Assembly (NCBI RefSeq): GCF_001591445.1
Contig: NZ_BCUX01000005.1
Coordinates: forward strand, 1-64,000
DNA: 64,000 nt
Direction: 5' to 3'
DNA from: Neobacillus drentensis NBRC 102427
GTDB taxonomy: Bacteria > Bacillota > Bacilli > Bacillales > Cytobacillaceae
In this document: positions 36,398 through 45,481 of the stretch, one piece after another
Position numbering within the stretch: the first letter of the stretch is position 1
How the letters are laid out: every line of letters starts with the position of its first letter
Program-made: the position numbers and the translations under genes
Notes under the pieces: model-generated
What the model was told of the DNA's origin: nothing
The model's database searches: none
The model's input: the letters and a program-made list of their open reading frames with translations, nothing else

Positions 36398-37555
36398 CTA
36401 GAATTTTTTAATAATCTTCTTCCTTACACCAACAAAAATTACAGCTAAGGCAATAATCACCAAACCGTATATGGCATTAAGATGGGAAACCTGCTCTTTC
36501 TTTGCAGTAATTTTTTCACTTTTAACTGGAACCTTCTTAGGAACTGGTTCTTTGTATTTCAGTGTTACTAACTGGACAACTTGTCCGTTATGATTTTTTA
36601 TTGATAAATTCCCGTCATTACTTATCTCTTTGATTGTCCCGCTGATTGACTCTGTGATAAGGGTATCCCTTTCAGGATAATATTCTTTATTATCCTTTTT
36701 ATAAATCTCACCCTGCTTTAATATTTCATGCTGAAAGTTCTTAAAACCATAATTGAACAAAAGAGTCGTATCATCATATTTATCTCTTTGTTGTTCAGAA
36801 TTCAAAACGACTGCGGTCAACTTTATATTCGCATTTCTAGCAGTAGTAGCAAGCGTTTGTTTTGCTTTGACTGTGTACCCGGTCTTCCCGCCCGTTACTC
36901 CCGGGTAAGCAAATTCCCCTTTTAGCATTTTGTGATGTGTTAGGATATTCGTTTTCCAAGATTGCCCTTTCCATTTGAGGACTTTCGTCCCGAAGATTTC
37001 TGCAAAAACAGGATTTTTAATAGCATAATTAGTTATAATAGCTAAATCCATTGCTGTCGTATAGTGGTTTTTATCAAACAAACCATTAGGATTAATAAAA
37101 TGGGTATTATTGACACCAATTGTTGATTTTAAATACCCATTCAAATTAACAGCAAATTGCTCGACACTTCCATCTAAATGTTCTGCAATTGCAACGGCCG
37201 CATCATTTCCGGAATTAACGAGCATACCTTGTATCAATTGCTTTAAAGGGACTTTCTCCCCTTCATTTAAATAAACCCTTGTCCCATCTTGTCTCACTGC
37301 ATTACTGCTAACAGTGACGATGCTGTCTAATTTCCCCTTGTCGATTGCATAAATTGCAGTCGCTATTTTTGTTAGACTAGCTGGGTACATTCTCGTATCA
37401 GCATTTTTCGTAAAGAGTACGGCTCCTGTATCTGAATCTAATAGTACAGCTCCCTTACTTTTCAGTTCCAGTGGTCCATTTTTAGCCGCATAAGTGGTTA
37501 AATGATTAGTACAAATGAGTAGCAATAGTATAAATACGGATACAAACCTTTTCAT
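36398..37555 (-). CDS. D-alanyl-D-alanine carboxypeptidase (S11, DacF-like)
   Basis: Trims pentapeptide side chains of peptidoglycan. The 385-residue protein has a signal peptide (to about residue 24), then the three penicillin-binding motifs SLTK in YPASLTKIATA (about residue 58), SGN in GMLVNSGNDAAVAIAE and KTG in GVTGGKTGYTVKAKQ. A C-terminal beta-rich domain and a final TM segment with KKIIKKF anchor it outside the membrane. Similar to vegetative PBP5 (DacA), DacF and DacB; the length and lack of a spoIIA neighbour do not decide. Monocistronic. Confidence 0.9.
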   Translation of the reverse strand: MKRFVSVFILLLLICTNHLTTYAAKNGPLELKSKGAVLLDSDTGAVLFTKNADTRMYPASLTKIATAIYAIDKGKLDSIVTVSSNAVRQDGTRVYLNEGEKVPLKQLIQGMLVNSGNDAAVAIAEHLDGSVEQFAVNLNGYLKSTIGVNNTHFINPNGLFDKNHYTTAMDLAIITNYAIKNPVFAEIFGTKVLKWKGQSWKTNILTHHKMLKGEFAYPGVTGGKTGYTVKAKQTLATTARNANIKLTAVVLNSEQQRDKYDDTTLLFNYGFKNFQHEILKQGEIYKKDNKEYYPERDTLITESISGTIKEISNDGNLSIKNHNGQVVQLVTLKYKEPVPKKVPVKSEKITAKKEQVSHLNAIYGLVIIALAVIFVGVRKKIIKKF

Positions 37556-37654
37556 TAGATAACACCCAACTTTTACATTATTTCCTATTCCATATTACCA
37601 GATTACTTTGCTAAATAATAGTTTAAAAGTGGATATTATTAATGTAGAAAATGA

Positions 37655-37680
37655 AAAACCGGCAGGTATGCCCCACCGGA
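37655..37680 (-). terminator. Possible terminator of mprF
   Basis: CCGGCAGG and CCCCACCGG form an imperfect stem, followed by TTTTTC on the minus strand. Weak. Confidence 0.4.
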
Positions 37681-37687
37681 AAAGAAA

Positions 37688-40219
37688 TTAGTTTCTTTTT
37701 TTCGATATCAATAAAGTTATTTGCGCCATTATAAATAGTAAAGACGAATTCCTTCGGTACGCTAAGTATTTAGGCTCCCAAATATTTGTGTATTTTTGTT
37801 TGAATTTGCGCAGACCTTGGAAATGGTAAATAAAGTGTCCATGTAAGAAAATTTGTGCGGCAATTTTTTCACTTAGAAAAGAAAACCTTGATAATCCTAC
37901 ATTCGCAAGTGGGGCCATCCCCATATTAAAGCGGCTGTACCCCTGTTCCTTTGCCCAATCAAATAAACATAGGAAGAGGTAATCAACCGTACCTGATGAG
38001 ACTTCAGGTCTAAATCTCATTAAATCGACAGAAATGGTTTGATAGTCATCGTAAACATACATAATGCTCATAAAGCCAAGTATTTGCTTTTTTTCATCCT
38101 TTACAATAGCAATTGGAGCCTTCTTTAAATAGTCTTCATCAAAGAACCCCAATGAAAAACCCTTCTCAGTTCTCCCGACGAGCCACTCATTAGATATTTC
38201 TCTCAGTTCTTCCATTAGCCCACTTGTAAAAGGAGGTTCAACTACTTCAAAAGTATAATTTGCTCGAGCTAATTTATTTCTTAATGCCCGTAAACCCTTC
38301 ATTTTGTTTCCTGATAAGGAGAACCTTTTCAAATCTACAAACGCCTCTTCACCCAATTTGAAAAAAGCAAAGCCGTGCCCGTGGAGATATGGAAGCATCT
38401 CGTCACTGACTTGATAAAAAACAGCAGTAAAACCATGTAAATCGGCTATTTCCTGAAATTCTTCAATGGCATTAGATAATTCATTTTTCTCTCCGATCGG
38501 GTCACCGAGAATAACTAACTTGTCTGCATATGGTTGATAAGATATTAAAACATTTTTTTTACTGTTCCAAAAGATAAATTTGTCATGTAAAAAAATTAAG
38601 TGGGATAGTACTTTTCCTTGATACTTGGATAAATGAGCAATTATTTCTTCATCACGACCAATCGACCTCTCTAATGTCCACTTTTTAGGCAAACTGATCA
38701 AATAGCCAAACAAAAGAATTAATAAGGCAATCACAAGTCCTATTACTGCACTCATAAATAAATCCCGATAATCGACAATTACATAAGGCAAAAGCCTAGT
38801 AGGGATCTCAATTTTTGAAATTGGTAAATTGGCATACCCTATTAAGAGATACATTGTAGTAATCATTAAAATAAGGGTAATATCAAAGCCCGTTTTCCCC
38901 CAAGTAAGGACATAACTTTCGCGGTAAAATTGACCCTTTGACATTCTAAGTAATAAAGCGACGATAATTAGAAATATGGCTTCTTCATAATCAATCCCTT
39001 TAAAAATAGAAAATAAGGCTGCAAGGACTAGGGCGAACATCGTCAACTCATACGCTCTCTTAACACTATATTCAATACCTCTAGATAATCCTAATAACAA
39101 AAACCCTGCCGCAACAGATAATTGATGTGAAATGTTAATGATTGGAAACGTTAAAAGCTCCTGAGCTACCTTTAGTCTGGACGTAATTCCCGGAACACTT
39201 GCAGATAAAAGTAGGATTAGTCCTGATAAAAAAACCAGCATCGTTAACAAGACATGACTAAAACCTTGGACAATTGCTTTCGGAAGGTCATTCCAGGTTT
39301 GATTCCATTTCTCCCAATACAGTTTAACAAAGAAAACCAGACTTAATAGGAAGGGTAAAAAATAATAACCAATCCGGTAAAATAACAGTAAAACAAGCAC
39401 TTTTTCTTCGGGAACAAGTAACTCTTGCATCCCCCAAATAAACACTAAATCAAAAGATCCCAGCCCGCCTGGAATCATGCTAATTATCCCAGCGCAAGCA
39501 GCTACAATATAGACAGGAAATAGACGCTCAATAGTGATTTCTATCCCCAATATTCTGCACAAAATCACAATCGCAAAAAATACTGCCAGCCATTCGAAAA
39601 TCGATACCAAAATAAGTTTTAAAGTAATACTTGGACTTATCAGTGACTGACTGCCCTTTTGTGACTTAATCATATGTATAATAATAAAAAGCGGTAAATA
39701 TAAACCTACACCTAAAACTGCAAAATAAAGCCATTTAGTATCAACAAACAGTGGAAAGTTCCGATATTTAATGGTAACAAGCCATGAGAGCACTGATATC
39801 CCCGTTAAATAAAATAAGGATACTGAAGCAATAACCCCTAATAGCTTTCGCTTATCCTGTTCGAGTTTATGAAAGAAGTACGTCCGTAGCATTGCCCCTA
39901 TTATTCCACCAAAGCCGATTAAATTAGAAAAAGAATTCGCAATGAACGATTGTTCTAAAAGGATCCTTAAAGAGACTTTTAATTTTAAAATCCTTACTAA
40001 TACCACATCATAAAGCAACATCGGTAAAACAGCCACGAAGGTGATTGCTATTATTAATAGAAGAAGCCCGACATTAAGCTGACTTAGTTCATCCTTCAGT
40101 AATTCCATATTTAAATTTTTGGTAAACTTTTTCATTTCGATCATTGCAAAGATTAACAGTAACAACGGGAAAATAAATTTTACGATTTTTAAAATCTTTT
40201 CTCTTCTAATCCCCAACAA
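37688..40219 (-). CDS. mprF: Phosphatidylglycerol lysyltransferase (MprF)
   Basis: Adds lysine (or alanine) from aminoacyl-tRNA to phosphatidylglycerol and flips the product outward, reducing surface negative charge and giving resistance to cationic peptides. About 843 residues: N-terminal flippase part of 13-14 TM helices (about 1-520, with IPGGLGSFDLVFIWGM), then a cytosolic double-GNAT transferase domain (VSYQPYADKLVILGDPIGEK, EKGFSLGFFDEDYL, RFNMGMAPLANVG and the final WEPKYLAYRR). The start is uncertain: TTG at 40219 after AGGTGG is favoured; a GTG at 40228 lies inside the AGGTGG. Confidence 0.92.
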   Translation of the reverse strand: MLGIRREKILKIVKFIFPLLLLIFAMIEMKKFTKNLNMELLKDELSQLNVGLLLLIIAITFVAVLPMLLYDVVLVRILKLKVSLRILLEQSFIANSFSNLIGFGGIIGAMLRTYFFHKLEQDKRKLLGVIASVSLFYLTGISVLSWLVTIKYRNFPLFVDTKWLYFAVLGVGLYLPLFIIIHMIKSQKGSQSLISPSITLKLILVSIFEWLAVFFAIVILCRILGIEITIERLFPVYIVAACAGIISMIPGGLGSFDLVFIWGMQELLVPEEKVLVLLLFYRIGYYFLPFLLSLVFFVKLYWEKWNQTWNDLPKAIVQGFSHVLLTMLVFLSGLILLLSASVPGITSRLKVAQELLTFPIINISHQLSVAAGFLLLGLSRGIEYSVKRAYELTMFALVLAALFSIFKGIDYEEAIFLIIVALLLRMSKGQFYRESYVLTWGKTGFDITLILMITTMYLLIGYANLPISKIEIPTRLLPYVIVDYRDLFMSAVIGLVIALLILLFGYLISLPKKWTLERSIGRDEEIIAHLSKYQGKVLSHLIFLHDKFIFWNSKKNVLISYQPYADKLVILGDPIGEKNELSNAIEEFQEIADLHGFTAVFYQVSDEMLPYLHGHGFAFFKLGEEAFVDLKRFSLSGNKMKGLRALRNKLARANYTFEVVEPPFTSGLMEELREISNEWLVGRTEKGFSLGFFDEDYLKKAPIAIVKDEKKQILGFMSIMYVYDDYQTISVDLMRFRPEVSSGTVDYLFLCLFDWAKEQGYSRFNMGMAPLANVGLSRFSFLSEKIAAQIFLHGHFIYHFQGLRKFKQKYTNIWEPKYLAYRRNSSLLFIMAQITLLISKKRN

Positions 40220-40228
40220 GCTAACCAC

Positions 40229-40529
40229 CTATTTTTTTTAGCTTATTCAACTAAGTCTAATGTTTGACTCAGAAGTCCACATTCGAATTATTCATTTTAT
40301 TCCTCATTTTACTATAAACTTTTCAACAGGAAAAACAAAGAAATACATTTTCAAAGTTCTAAGTATTTATCCCCATTGTAGACATTTTTTTTACTGTTCA
40401 ACCATGGAAAATGGACAAGTTCAACGAGAGCATTTTTCAAAAAGAGCACAAAAGTTACACAAAAGAGACAAGTTTCCTAACCTACTAAGCATAAGTATAA
40501 AGTAGGACAAATATCCGAGGAGGTATGTA
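40229..40529. other. Intergenic region, no gene seen
   Basis: About 300 bp between the divergent mprF and cupredoxin genes. An 81-codon open frame (40260-40505) has no ribosome-binding site and no family resemblance. No clear operator noticed. Confidence 0.4.
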
Positions 40530-40979
40530 ATGAAATTTGTAGTCTTTAAAAAGGAAACAATCCTATTTTTTTTAGCTATTGGTGTTGTACTTTTTTCCCT
40601 ATCCGCATGGTTTATGTTAAAAGCTGGAGATACAACTGTCTTTAATCAGGAAGGAAAAGGTATCCGCGAAATTCACATGGTTACTGCTGAATTTAGTACA
40701 AAAATGAAAAACGGGAAAGAAATGGAGGCTTATCGTTGGGATCCCGGTACAGTTTTCTTGGAAAAAGGGGAAAAGGTGCGGCTAGTTATTAGTGGGATAA
40801 ACGGCGAGGAGCATCCTTTTTATATAGAAGGTACTAAAATAAAAGGGAAGGTGAAAAAAGGTGAAGAAACGATTGTTCCGCTCCAGTTTGAAAAAGAAGG
40901 TACTTATCGATTGATTTGTAAGGTTCATTCCGATCGATCAAAAAATGGTCCAATGATTGCATATATAGTCGTGGATTAA
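40530..40979 (+). CDS. Membrane-anchored cupredoxin-like protein
   Basis: A 149-residue protein with one N-terminal membrane helix (about 10-31, not cleaved) and an outer beta-sandwich. The ligand set of a type 1 copper site is complete: His95 (GEEHPFYIEG), Cys130, His133 and Met142 in LICKVHSDRSKNGPMIAYI (Cys-x2-His-x8-Met). It probably carries electrons or copper outside the membrane. The nearest family is the cupredoxin/CuA-like group of Bacilli; redox partner unknown. RBS GAGGAGG. Not in an operon. Confidence 0.82.
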   Translation: MKFVVFKKETILFFLAIGVVLFSLSAWFMLKAGDTTVFNQEGKGIREIHMVTAEFSTKMKNGKEMEAYRWDPGTVFLEKGEKVRLVISGINGEEHPFYIEGTKIKGKVKKGEETIVPLQFEKEGTYRLICKVHSDRSKNGPMIAYIVVD

Positions 40980-40999
40980 AGCAGGAGATCTTTCTCCAG

Positions 41000-41029
41000 A
41001 AGGCTATCGAAAAACGTTCGATAGCCTTT
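41000..41029 (+). terminator. Terminator of the cupredoxin gene
   Basis: AAGGCTATCGAA with TTCGATAGCCTTTTC around AAACG, 20 bp after the stop. Confidence 0.85.
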
Positions 41030-41109
41030 TCATTAATCCACCTTCTTTAATATTCCACCGCGTTAATTTGTTTTAAATTTATATAATATAAATTGGTTTT
41101 TCTACATGT

Positions 41110-41242
41110 CTGTTGATTGGCGCTCCAGGCGCTTCGCTTTCCGCGGGCGTGCCGGGAAGCCTCCTCGGCGCTTCGCTTCTGCGGGGTCTCCCCTGCCCCG
41201 TACTCCCGCAGGAGTCTTCGTGCCTTCCACGCCAATCAACAG
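41110..41242 (+). repeat. 133-bp GC-rich palindromic element, copy 1
   Basis: Bounded by perfect 13-bp terminal inverted repeats CTGTTGATTGGCG (41110-41122) and CGCCAATCAACAG (41230-41242). The interior is GC-rich with nested inverted repeats (GCGCTTCGCTTTCCGCGGG, CCTCCTCGGCGCTT, CTGCGGGGTCTCC, CCCGCAGGAGTC), in sharp contrast with the A+T-rich surroundings. Open frames inside it are composition artefacts. It resembles the GC-rich interspersed repeats of Bacillus genomes. Confidence 0.85.
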
Positions 41243-41433
41243 AGTGTAATATGCATTTAATACACTCAACTCATAAAAAATTTAAAATAAACGATGAAGT
41301 CAATGGATAAACCAAAAGAGTCTAGGTCAATAAGTAGGGGTTATTCTACGACCTACCAAAATATAAAAGATTGCAGCACACAATATCATAGCTGGGTAAT
41401 GTATGTTGCAATGCTCTAGGTTGTTTTACCTCC

Positions 41434-41566
41434 CTGTTGATTGGAGCGGAGGGCACTCGACTCCTGCGGGATAGAGAGGTCACTGGAGACCCCGCAGGCG
41501 CCAAAGCGCCGAGGAGGCTCCAGGACCTCCCCGCGGAAAGCGAGTGCAGGTAGCGGAAATCAACAG
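41434..41566 (-). repeat. 133-bp GC-rich palindromic element, copy 2 (inverted)
   Basis: Exactly the same length as copy 1 and in the opposite orientation. Ends CTGTTGATT (41434-41442) and AATCAACAG (41558-41566). The shared interior blocks (GCTTTCCGCGGG, GCCTCCTCGGCGCTT, CTGCGGGGTCTCC, CCCGCAGGAGTC) appear on the reverse strand. The internal loop has diverged, and paired positions in the stem changed together (GCACTCG/CGAGTGC), which suggests a selected structure. Confidence 0.85.
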
Positions 41567-41629
41567 ACCATTTCAGAGACAATCAACCAATAAAAAATTG
41601 CCAAGAAAAATACCCTTACGCGAAAATCT

Positions 41630-41656
41630 GACAGGAGATTCTTCTCCTGCTTTTTT
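41630..41656 (+). terminator. Orphan terminator
   Basis: CAGGAGA and TCTCCTG around TTCT, followed by C and TTTTTT. No gene ends before it on the plus strand. A similar GCAGGAGATC...CTCC hairpin directly follows the cupredoxin stop. Confidence 0.65.
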
Positions 41657-41868
41657 ATTTGGGTAGTTAGTTCTCCTTGGCTGGTTAATACTATTATTAA
41701 CTTGTTACAATCACTTTCTTCTTATATAACAGTTTCCGAATTAACCTAAATAATTATAGTACAGTTTTGCATAGATGTTCTAAACTCTCTAATAACCAAT
41801 CCTAAGATATTGAAAAATACCCCTTTAAATAAGACTTCACAAAACCTTAACAATTAATTACTATTATA

Positions 41869-41900
41869 TGTGCCTTTTTTCACAAATAATCTGTTATACT
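41869..41900 (+). promoter_or_regulatory. FNR- or Rex-like palindrome and -10 box of pflB
   Basis: TGTGCCTTTTTTCACA (41869-41884) fits the FNR box TGTGA-N6-TCACA with one mismatch and also the Rex half-sites TGTG-N8-CACA. A good -10 (TATACT, 41895-41900) lies only 10 bases downstream, so the site would overlap the -35, the usual place for repression by the NADH sensor Rex. An alternative -10, TATAGT, is at 41922-41927. Confidence 0.6.
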
Positions 41901-41952
41901 CTACTCATAGAGAAACTGTTATATAGTTTTTATAAAAAATATGAGGTGAAAA

Positions 41953-44181
41953 ATGATGGAACATTGGAACGGATTTACTAAAGGTGTTTGGTCAAAAGAA
42001 GTTAACGTTAGAGATTTTATCCTTAAAAACTTTACTCCTTTTGAAGGAGATGATTCTTTCTTAGCAGGTCCTACTGAAGCAACTACGAAACTTTGGGATC
42101 AAGTAATGGAATTAACCAAGCAAGAGCGTGAAAATGGCGGCGTGTTGGATATGGACACAGAAACCGTTTCTACTATTACTTCACATGGTCCTGGATATCT
42201 TAATGAAGATCTTGAAAAAATTGTTGGTGTACAAACTGATAAACCTTTTAATCGTTCAATGCAGCCGTTTGGTGGAATTCGCATGGCGAAAGCAGCTTGT
42301 GAAGCTTACGGTTATCAATTAAACCCTGAAATTGAAAAGTTCTTTACTGACTTACGTAAAACTCACAATCAAGGTGTTTTCGATGCTTATACTGATGAAA
42401 TGATGCTTGCTCGTAAAGCAGCAATTATTACAGGACTTCCAGATGCATATGGCCGTGGCCGTATTATTGGCGATTATCGTCGAGTTGCATTATATGGTGT
42501 AAACTTCTTAATTCAAGAAAAGCAAAAGGATCAAAAGAATACTAGTAAAGTAATGACTGAAGATAATATGCGTTTACGCGAGGAACTTGCTGAACAAATC
42601 CGCGCTTTAAAAGAACTAAAGGAAATGGCTAACAGCTATGGATTTGATATCAGTCAGCCTGCAAAAAATGCTGTTGAAGCATTCCAGTTTGTCTACTTTG
42701 GTTACTTAGCTGCAATTAAAGAACAAAACGGTGCTGCGATGAGCCTTGGTCGTGTATCAACATTCTTAGATATTTATGTAGAAAGAGACTTACAAAACGG
42801 AACATTAACTGAAGAAGCGGTTCAAGAAATTGTTGACCACTTTATTATGAAGCTTCGTCTTGTTAAATTTGCTCGTACACCAGACTATAATGAATTATTC
42901 AGTGGAGACCCAACATGGGTAACAGAATCCATCGGCGGTATGGCAAATGATGGTCGTTCACTTGTAACGAAAAACTCATTCCGATTCCTTCATACATTAG
43001 AAAACTTAGGTGCTGCACCAGAACCAAACTTAACAGTATTATGGTCACCACAGCTTCCTGAAAACTTTAAAAAGTATTGTGCCAATATGTCGATTAAAAC
43101 TAGCTCGATTCAATATGAGAACGACGACATTATGCGTCCTGAATATGGCGATGATTATGGAATTGCTTGCTGTGTATCAGCAATGGAAATTGGAAAGCAA
43201 ATGCAGTTCTTTGGTGCTCGTGCAAACCTAGCCAAAGCCCTTCTTTACTCCATTAACGGCGGCGTGGATGAAAAATTAAAAATCCAAGTTGGACCACAAT
43301 ATCAGCCAATTACTTCTGAAGTATTAAATTATGAGGAAGTTATGCAGAAGTTTGATCTAATGATGGAATGGCTTGCTGGTCTATATATTAATACATTAAA
43401 TGTTATTCACTATATGCATGATAAATACAGCTATGAAAGAATTGAAATGGCTCTTCATGATACGAAGATCCTTCGTACGATGGCAACAGGTATTGCTGGT
43501 CTATCCGTTGTTGCTGACTCACTTAGTGCCATTAAATATGGTGAAGTTAAAGTAATCCGTGATGAAAATGGTCTAGCAGTTGATTTTGAAACAACTGGTG
43601 ATTTCCCTAAATACGGAAACAATGATGACCGTGTAGATGAGATTGCTGTTGAAGTTCTTAAGACATTCATGAAAAAACTTCGCAAGCATCAAACGTACCG
43701 TGACTCAGTTCATACACTTTCTATCTTGACGATTACATCAAATGTGGTTTATGGTAAGAAAACTGGTAACACTCCTGATGGACGTCGGATGGGTGAACCG
43801 TTTGCACCGGGTGCTAACCCAATGCACGGACGTGACACAAAAGGAACATTAGCTTCCCTATCTTCTGTTGCTAAGCTTCCTTACAACTATGCAATGGATG
43901 GAATTTCAAATACCTTCTCTATCGTTCCTAAAGCATTAGGTAAAGAAGAAGAAAGCCAAGTACGCAACCTAGTATCTATCCTAGATGGTTATGCCATCAA
44001 AGCTGGTCATCATTTAAATGTTAACGTCTTTAATCGCGAAACACTAATTGATGCAATGGAACACCCAGAGCTTTATCCACAATTAACTATCCGTGTCTCT
44101 GGTTATGCAGTTAACTTTATTAAATTAACTAAAGAACAACAATTAGATGTAATTAATCGTACATTCCACGAGTCACTATAA
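41953..44181 (+). CDS. pflB: Formate acetyltransferase (pyruvate formate-lyase)
   Basis: Anaerobic conversion of pyruvate plus CoA to acetyl-CoA and formate by a glycyl radical. The 742-residue protein has the two catalytic cysteines in [12 protein letters not shown] (about 405-406), [29 protein letters not shown] and the C-terminal radical loop RVSGYAVNF with Gly717. Two ATG codons follow GAGGTGAAAA. Codon usage is smooth and highly biased, as in strongly expressed genes. Followed 57 bp later by its activase. Confidence 0.97.
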   Translation: MMEHWNGFTKGVWSKEVNVRDFILKNFTPFEGDDSFLAGPTEATTKLWDQVMELTKQERENGGVLDMDTETVSTITSHGPGYLNEDLEKIVGVQTDKPFNRSMQPFGGIRMAKAACEAYGYQLNPEIEKFFTDLRKTHNQGVFDAYTDEMMLARKAAIITGLPDAYGRGRIIGDYRRVALYGVNFLIQEKQKDQKNTSKVMTEDNMRLREELAEQIRALKELKEMANSYGFDISQPAKNAVEAFQFVYFGYLAAIKEQNGAAMSLGRVSTFLDIYVERDLQNGTLTEEAVQEIVDHFIMKLRLVKFARTPDYNELFSGDPTWVTESIGGMANDGRSLVTKNSFRFLHTLENLGAAPEPNLTVLWSPQLPENFKKYCANMSIKTSSIQYENDDIMRPEYGDDYGIACCVSAMEIGKQMQFFGARANLAKALLYSINGGVDEKLKIQVGPQYQPITSEVLNYEEVMQKFDLMMEWLAGLYINTLNVIHYMHDKYSYERIEMALHDTKILRTMATGIAGLSVVADSLSAIKYGEVKVIRDENGLAVDFETTGDFPKYGNNDDRVDEIAVEVLKTFMKKLRKHQTYRDSVHTLSILTITSNVVYGKKTGNTPDGRRMGEPFAPGANPMHGRDTKGTLASLSSVAKLPYNYAMDGISNTFSIVPKALGKEEESQVRNLVSILDGYAIKAGHHLNVNVFNRETLIDAMEHPELYPQLTIRVSGYAVNFIKLTKEQQLDVINRTFHESL

Positions 44182-44238
44182 GAATAAAACTGGGGCCCTT
44201 TAAGTAGGGCTCAAGTTATACTAAGGGGGATCATCATC

Positions 44239-44988
44239 ATGAACGGAAATATTCATTCAATTGAAACATTAGGGACAGTCGATGGACCAGGAATCCGTTA
44301 TGTGATTTTCACACAAGGCTGCCTATTAAGGTGCCAGTTTTGCCATAATGCTGATACTTGGGAAATCGGCACAGGCAAGGAAATGGCTGTTTCCGATATC
44401 ATGGATGATCTTATGTCCTACCTCCCTTTTATTCAATCTTCGGGCGGAGGAATTACAGTAAGTGGTGGTGAACCATTGTTGCAAATTCCTTTCTTAATAG
44501 AATTGTTCAAGGAATGCAAAAAGAAAGGAATTCATACAACCATTGATTCTTCCGGTGGCTGCTTTTCCCATTCCAAGCTTTTTATCGAGCAGCTTGAAGA
44601 ACTCTTGCAGTATACCGATTTAGTTCTTCTTGATTTAAAGCATATTAATCGGAAAAAACATATCCAGTTAACTGGTATGGCTAATGATCATATTCTAGAA
44701 TTTGCTACTTTTTTATCAGACTATCAAGTACCAATTTGGGTACGCCATGTGCTTGTCCCTACTGTTACCGATGATCCGGAAGATCTAGAAAAACTTGGTG
44801 AGTTCATTGGTACGCTTAAAAACGTCCAAAAGATTGAAATTCTGCCATATCACAAACTCGGAGTGTATAAGTGGGAAGCGCTTGGACATGAATATCAACT
44901 TAATTCTGTTGAACCCCCTAGCGAAGAAAAGGTCGAGTTTGCTTATAAATTGATTACAGCACACTGGAAGGCACCGATCGAACACTGA
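44239..44988 (+). CDS. pflA: Pyruvate formate-lyase activating enzyme
   Basis: Radical-SAM enzyme that installs the glycyl radical on PflB. The 249-residue protein has the CxxxCxxC cluster motif in GCLLRCQFCHNADTW (about 28-38), then the SAM-binding GGGITVSGGEPLLQ. RBS AAGGGGGATCATCATC. Second gene of the pflBA operon, ended by a strong terminator. Confidence 0.96.
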   Translation: MNGNIHSIETLGTVDGPGIRYVIFTQGCLLRCQFCHNADTWEIGTGKEMAVSDIMDDLMSYLPFIQSSGGGITVSGGEPLLQIPFLIELFKECKKKGIHTTIDSSGGCFSHSKLFIEQLEELLQYTDLVLLDLKHINRKKHIQLTGMANDHILEFATFLSDYQVPIWVRHVLVPTVTDDPEDLEKLGEFIGTLKNVQKIEILPYHKLGVYKWEALGHEYQLNSVEPPSEEKVEFAYKLITAHWKAPIEH

Positions 44989-45014
44989 TTCACTTTTGAA
45001 TCAGTGTTTTTTTA
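44981..45014 (+). terminator. Terminator of pflBA
   Basis: AACACTGATTC pairs with GAATCAGTGTT, loop ACTTTT, then T7. Confidence 0.9.
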
Positions 45015-45159
45015 AAAGTAAAAAGGTTTAAGTGGTCATTTTTTCTTTTTACTATTTAGTAATGTCTTCAAAATATGGCAGTAACGCAATTATTAAATTG
45101 ATTCTTTTTCCTATCTCAGATATACTCATATCATTGACATTTAAGTGAGGTGATAATAT

Positions 45160-45453
45160 TTGTTTCAATTGCTTATTGATAGTTCAGATATCAATGCTCT
45201 AAACGCACTATACGTAAGTATCTTTTTAGGAATTGCATTAAAATTATTATGGGCATGGAGTGTGGAATATTCTTTCGTTGGTTCCTTATCTGATCCGGCT
45301 AGGACAAATATTACTCACCCTTTAGTTCTTTACCGAAAGAAAAGTTGTTTAAATGGAAGCTTTATTCTGAAAAGAATTTTTATATATTTTCGTAGAAAAG
45401 AATATTCTCAGGATGATACCGAAGAACCTATTTCCTCCCTATTCGCTTATTAA
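45160..45453 (+). CDS. Hypothetical small membrane-associated protein, TTG start
   Basis: A 97-residue frame starting TTG, with AAGTGAGGTGATAATA directly upstream. One hydrophobic segment (IFLGIALKLLWAWSVEYSF, about 21-39) precedes a basic region and an acidic tail (QDDTEEPISS). No family recognised. It lies 28 bp before yidC on the same strand and may be cotranscribed. Confidence 0.5.
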   Translation: MFQLLIDSSDINALNALYVSIFLGIALKLLWAWSVEYSFVGSLSDPARTNITHPLVLYRKKSCLNGSFILKRIFIYFRRKEYSQDDTEEPISSLFAY

Positions 45454-45481
45454 ATAATTACACAACATTTTAGGAGGAAAT

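Larger units (their letters stand above)
40980..41952. other. Gene-free region of about 970 bp
   Basis: Holds the cupredoxin terminator, two 133-bp GC-rich elements in inverted orientation separated by 191 bp, an orphan terminator (41630-41656) and the pflB promoter region. No coding sequence is supported. Confidence 0.6.

Noticed and set aside
40260-40505. 81-codon open frame upstream of the cupredoxin gene
   Set aside because: No ribosome-binding site; residue composition looks like random A+T-rich sequence.
41047-41582. Arg/Ser-rich open frames of 62-78 codons across the GC-rich elements
   Set aside because: They follow GC-rich palindromes, appear on both strands, and have no ribosome-binding site or family resemblance.
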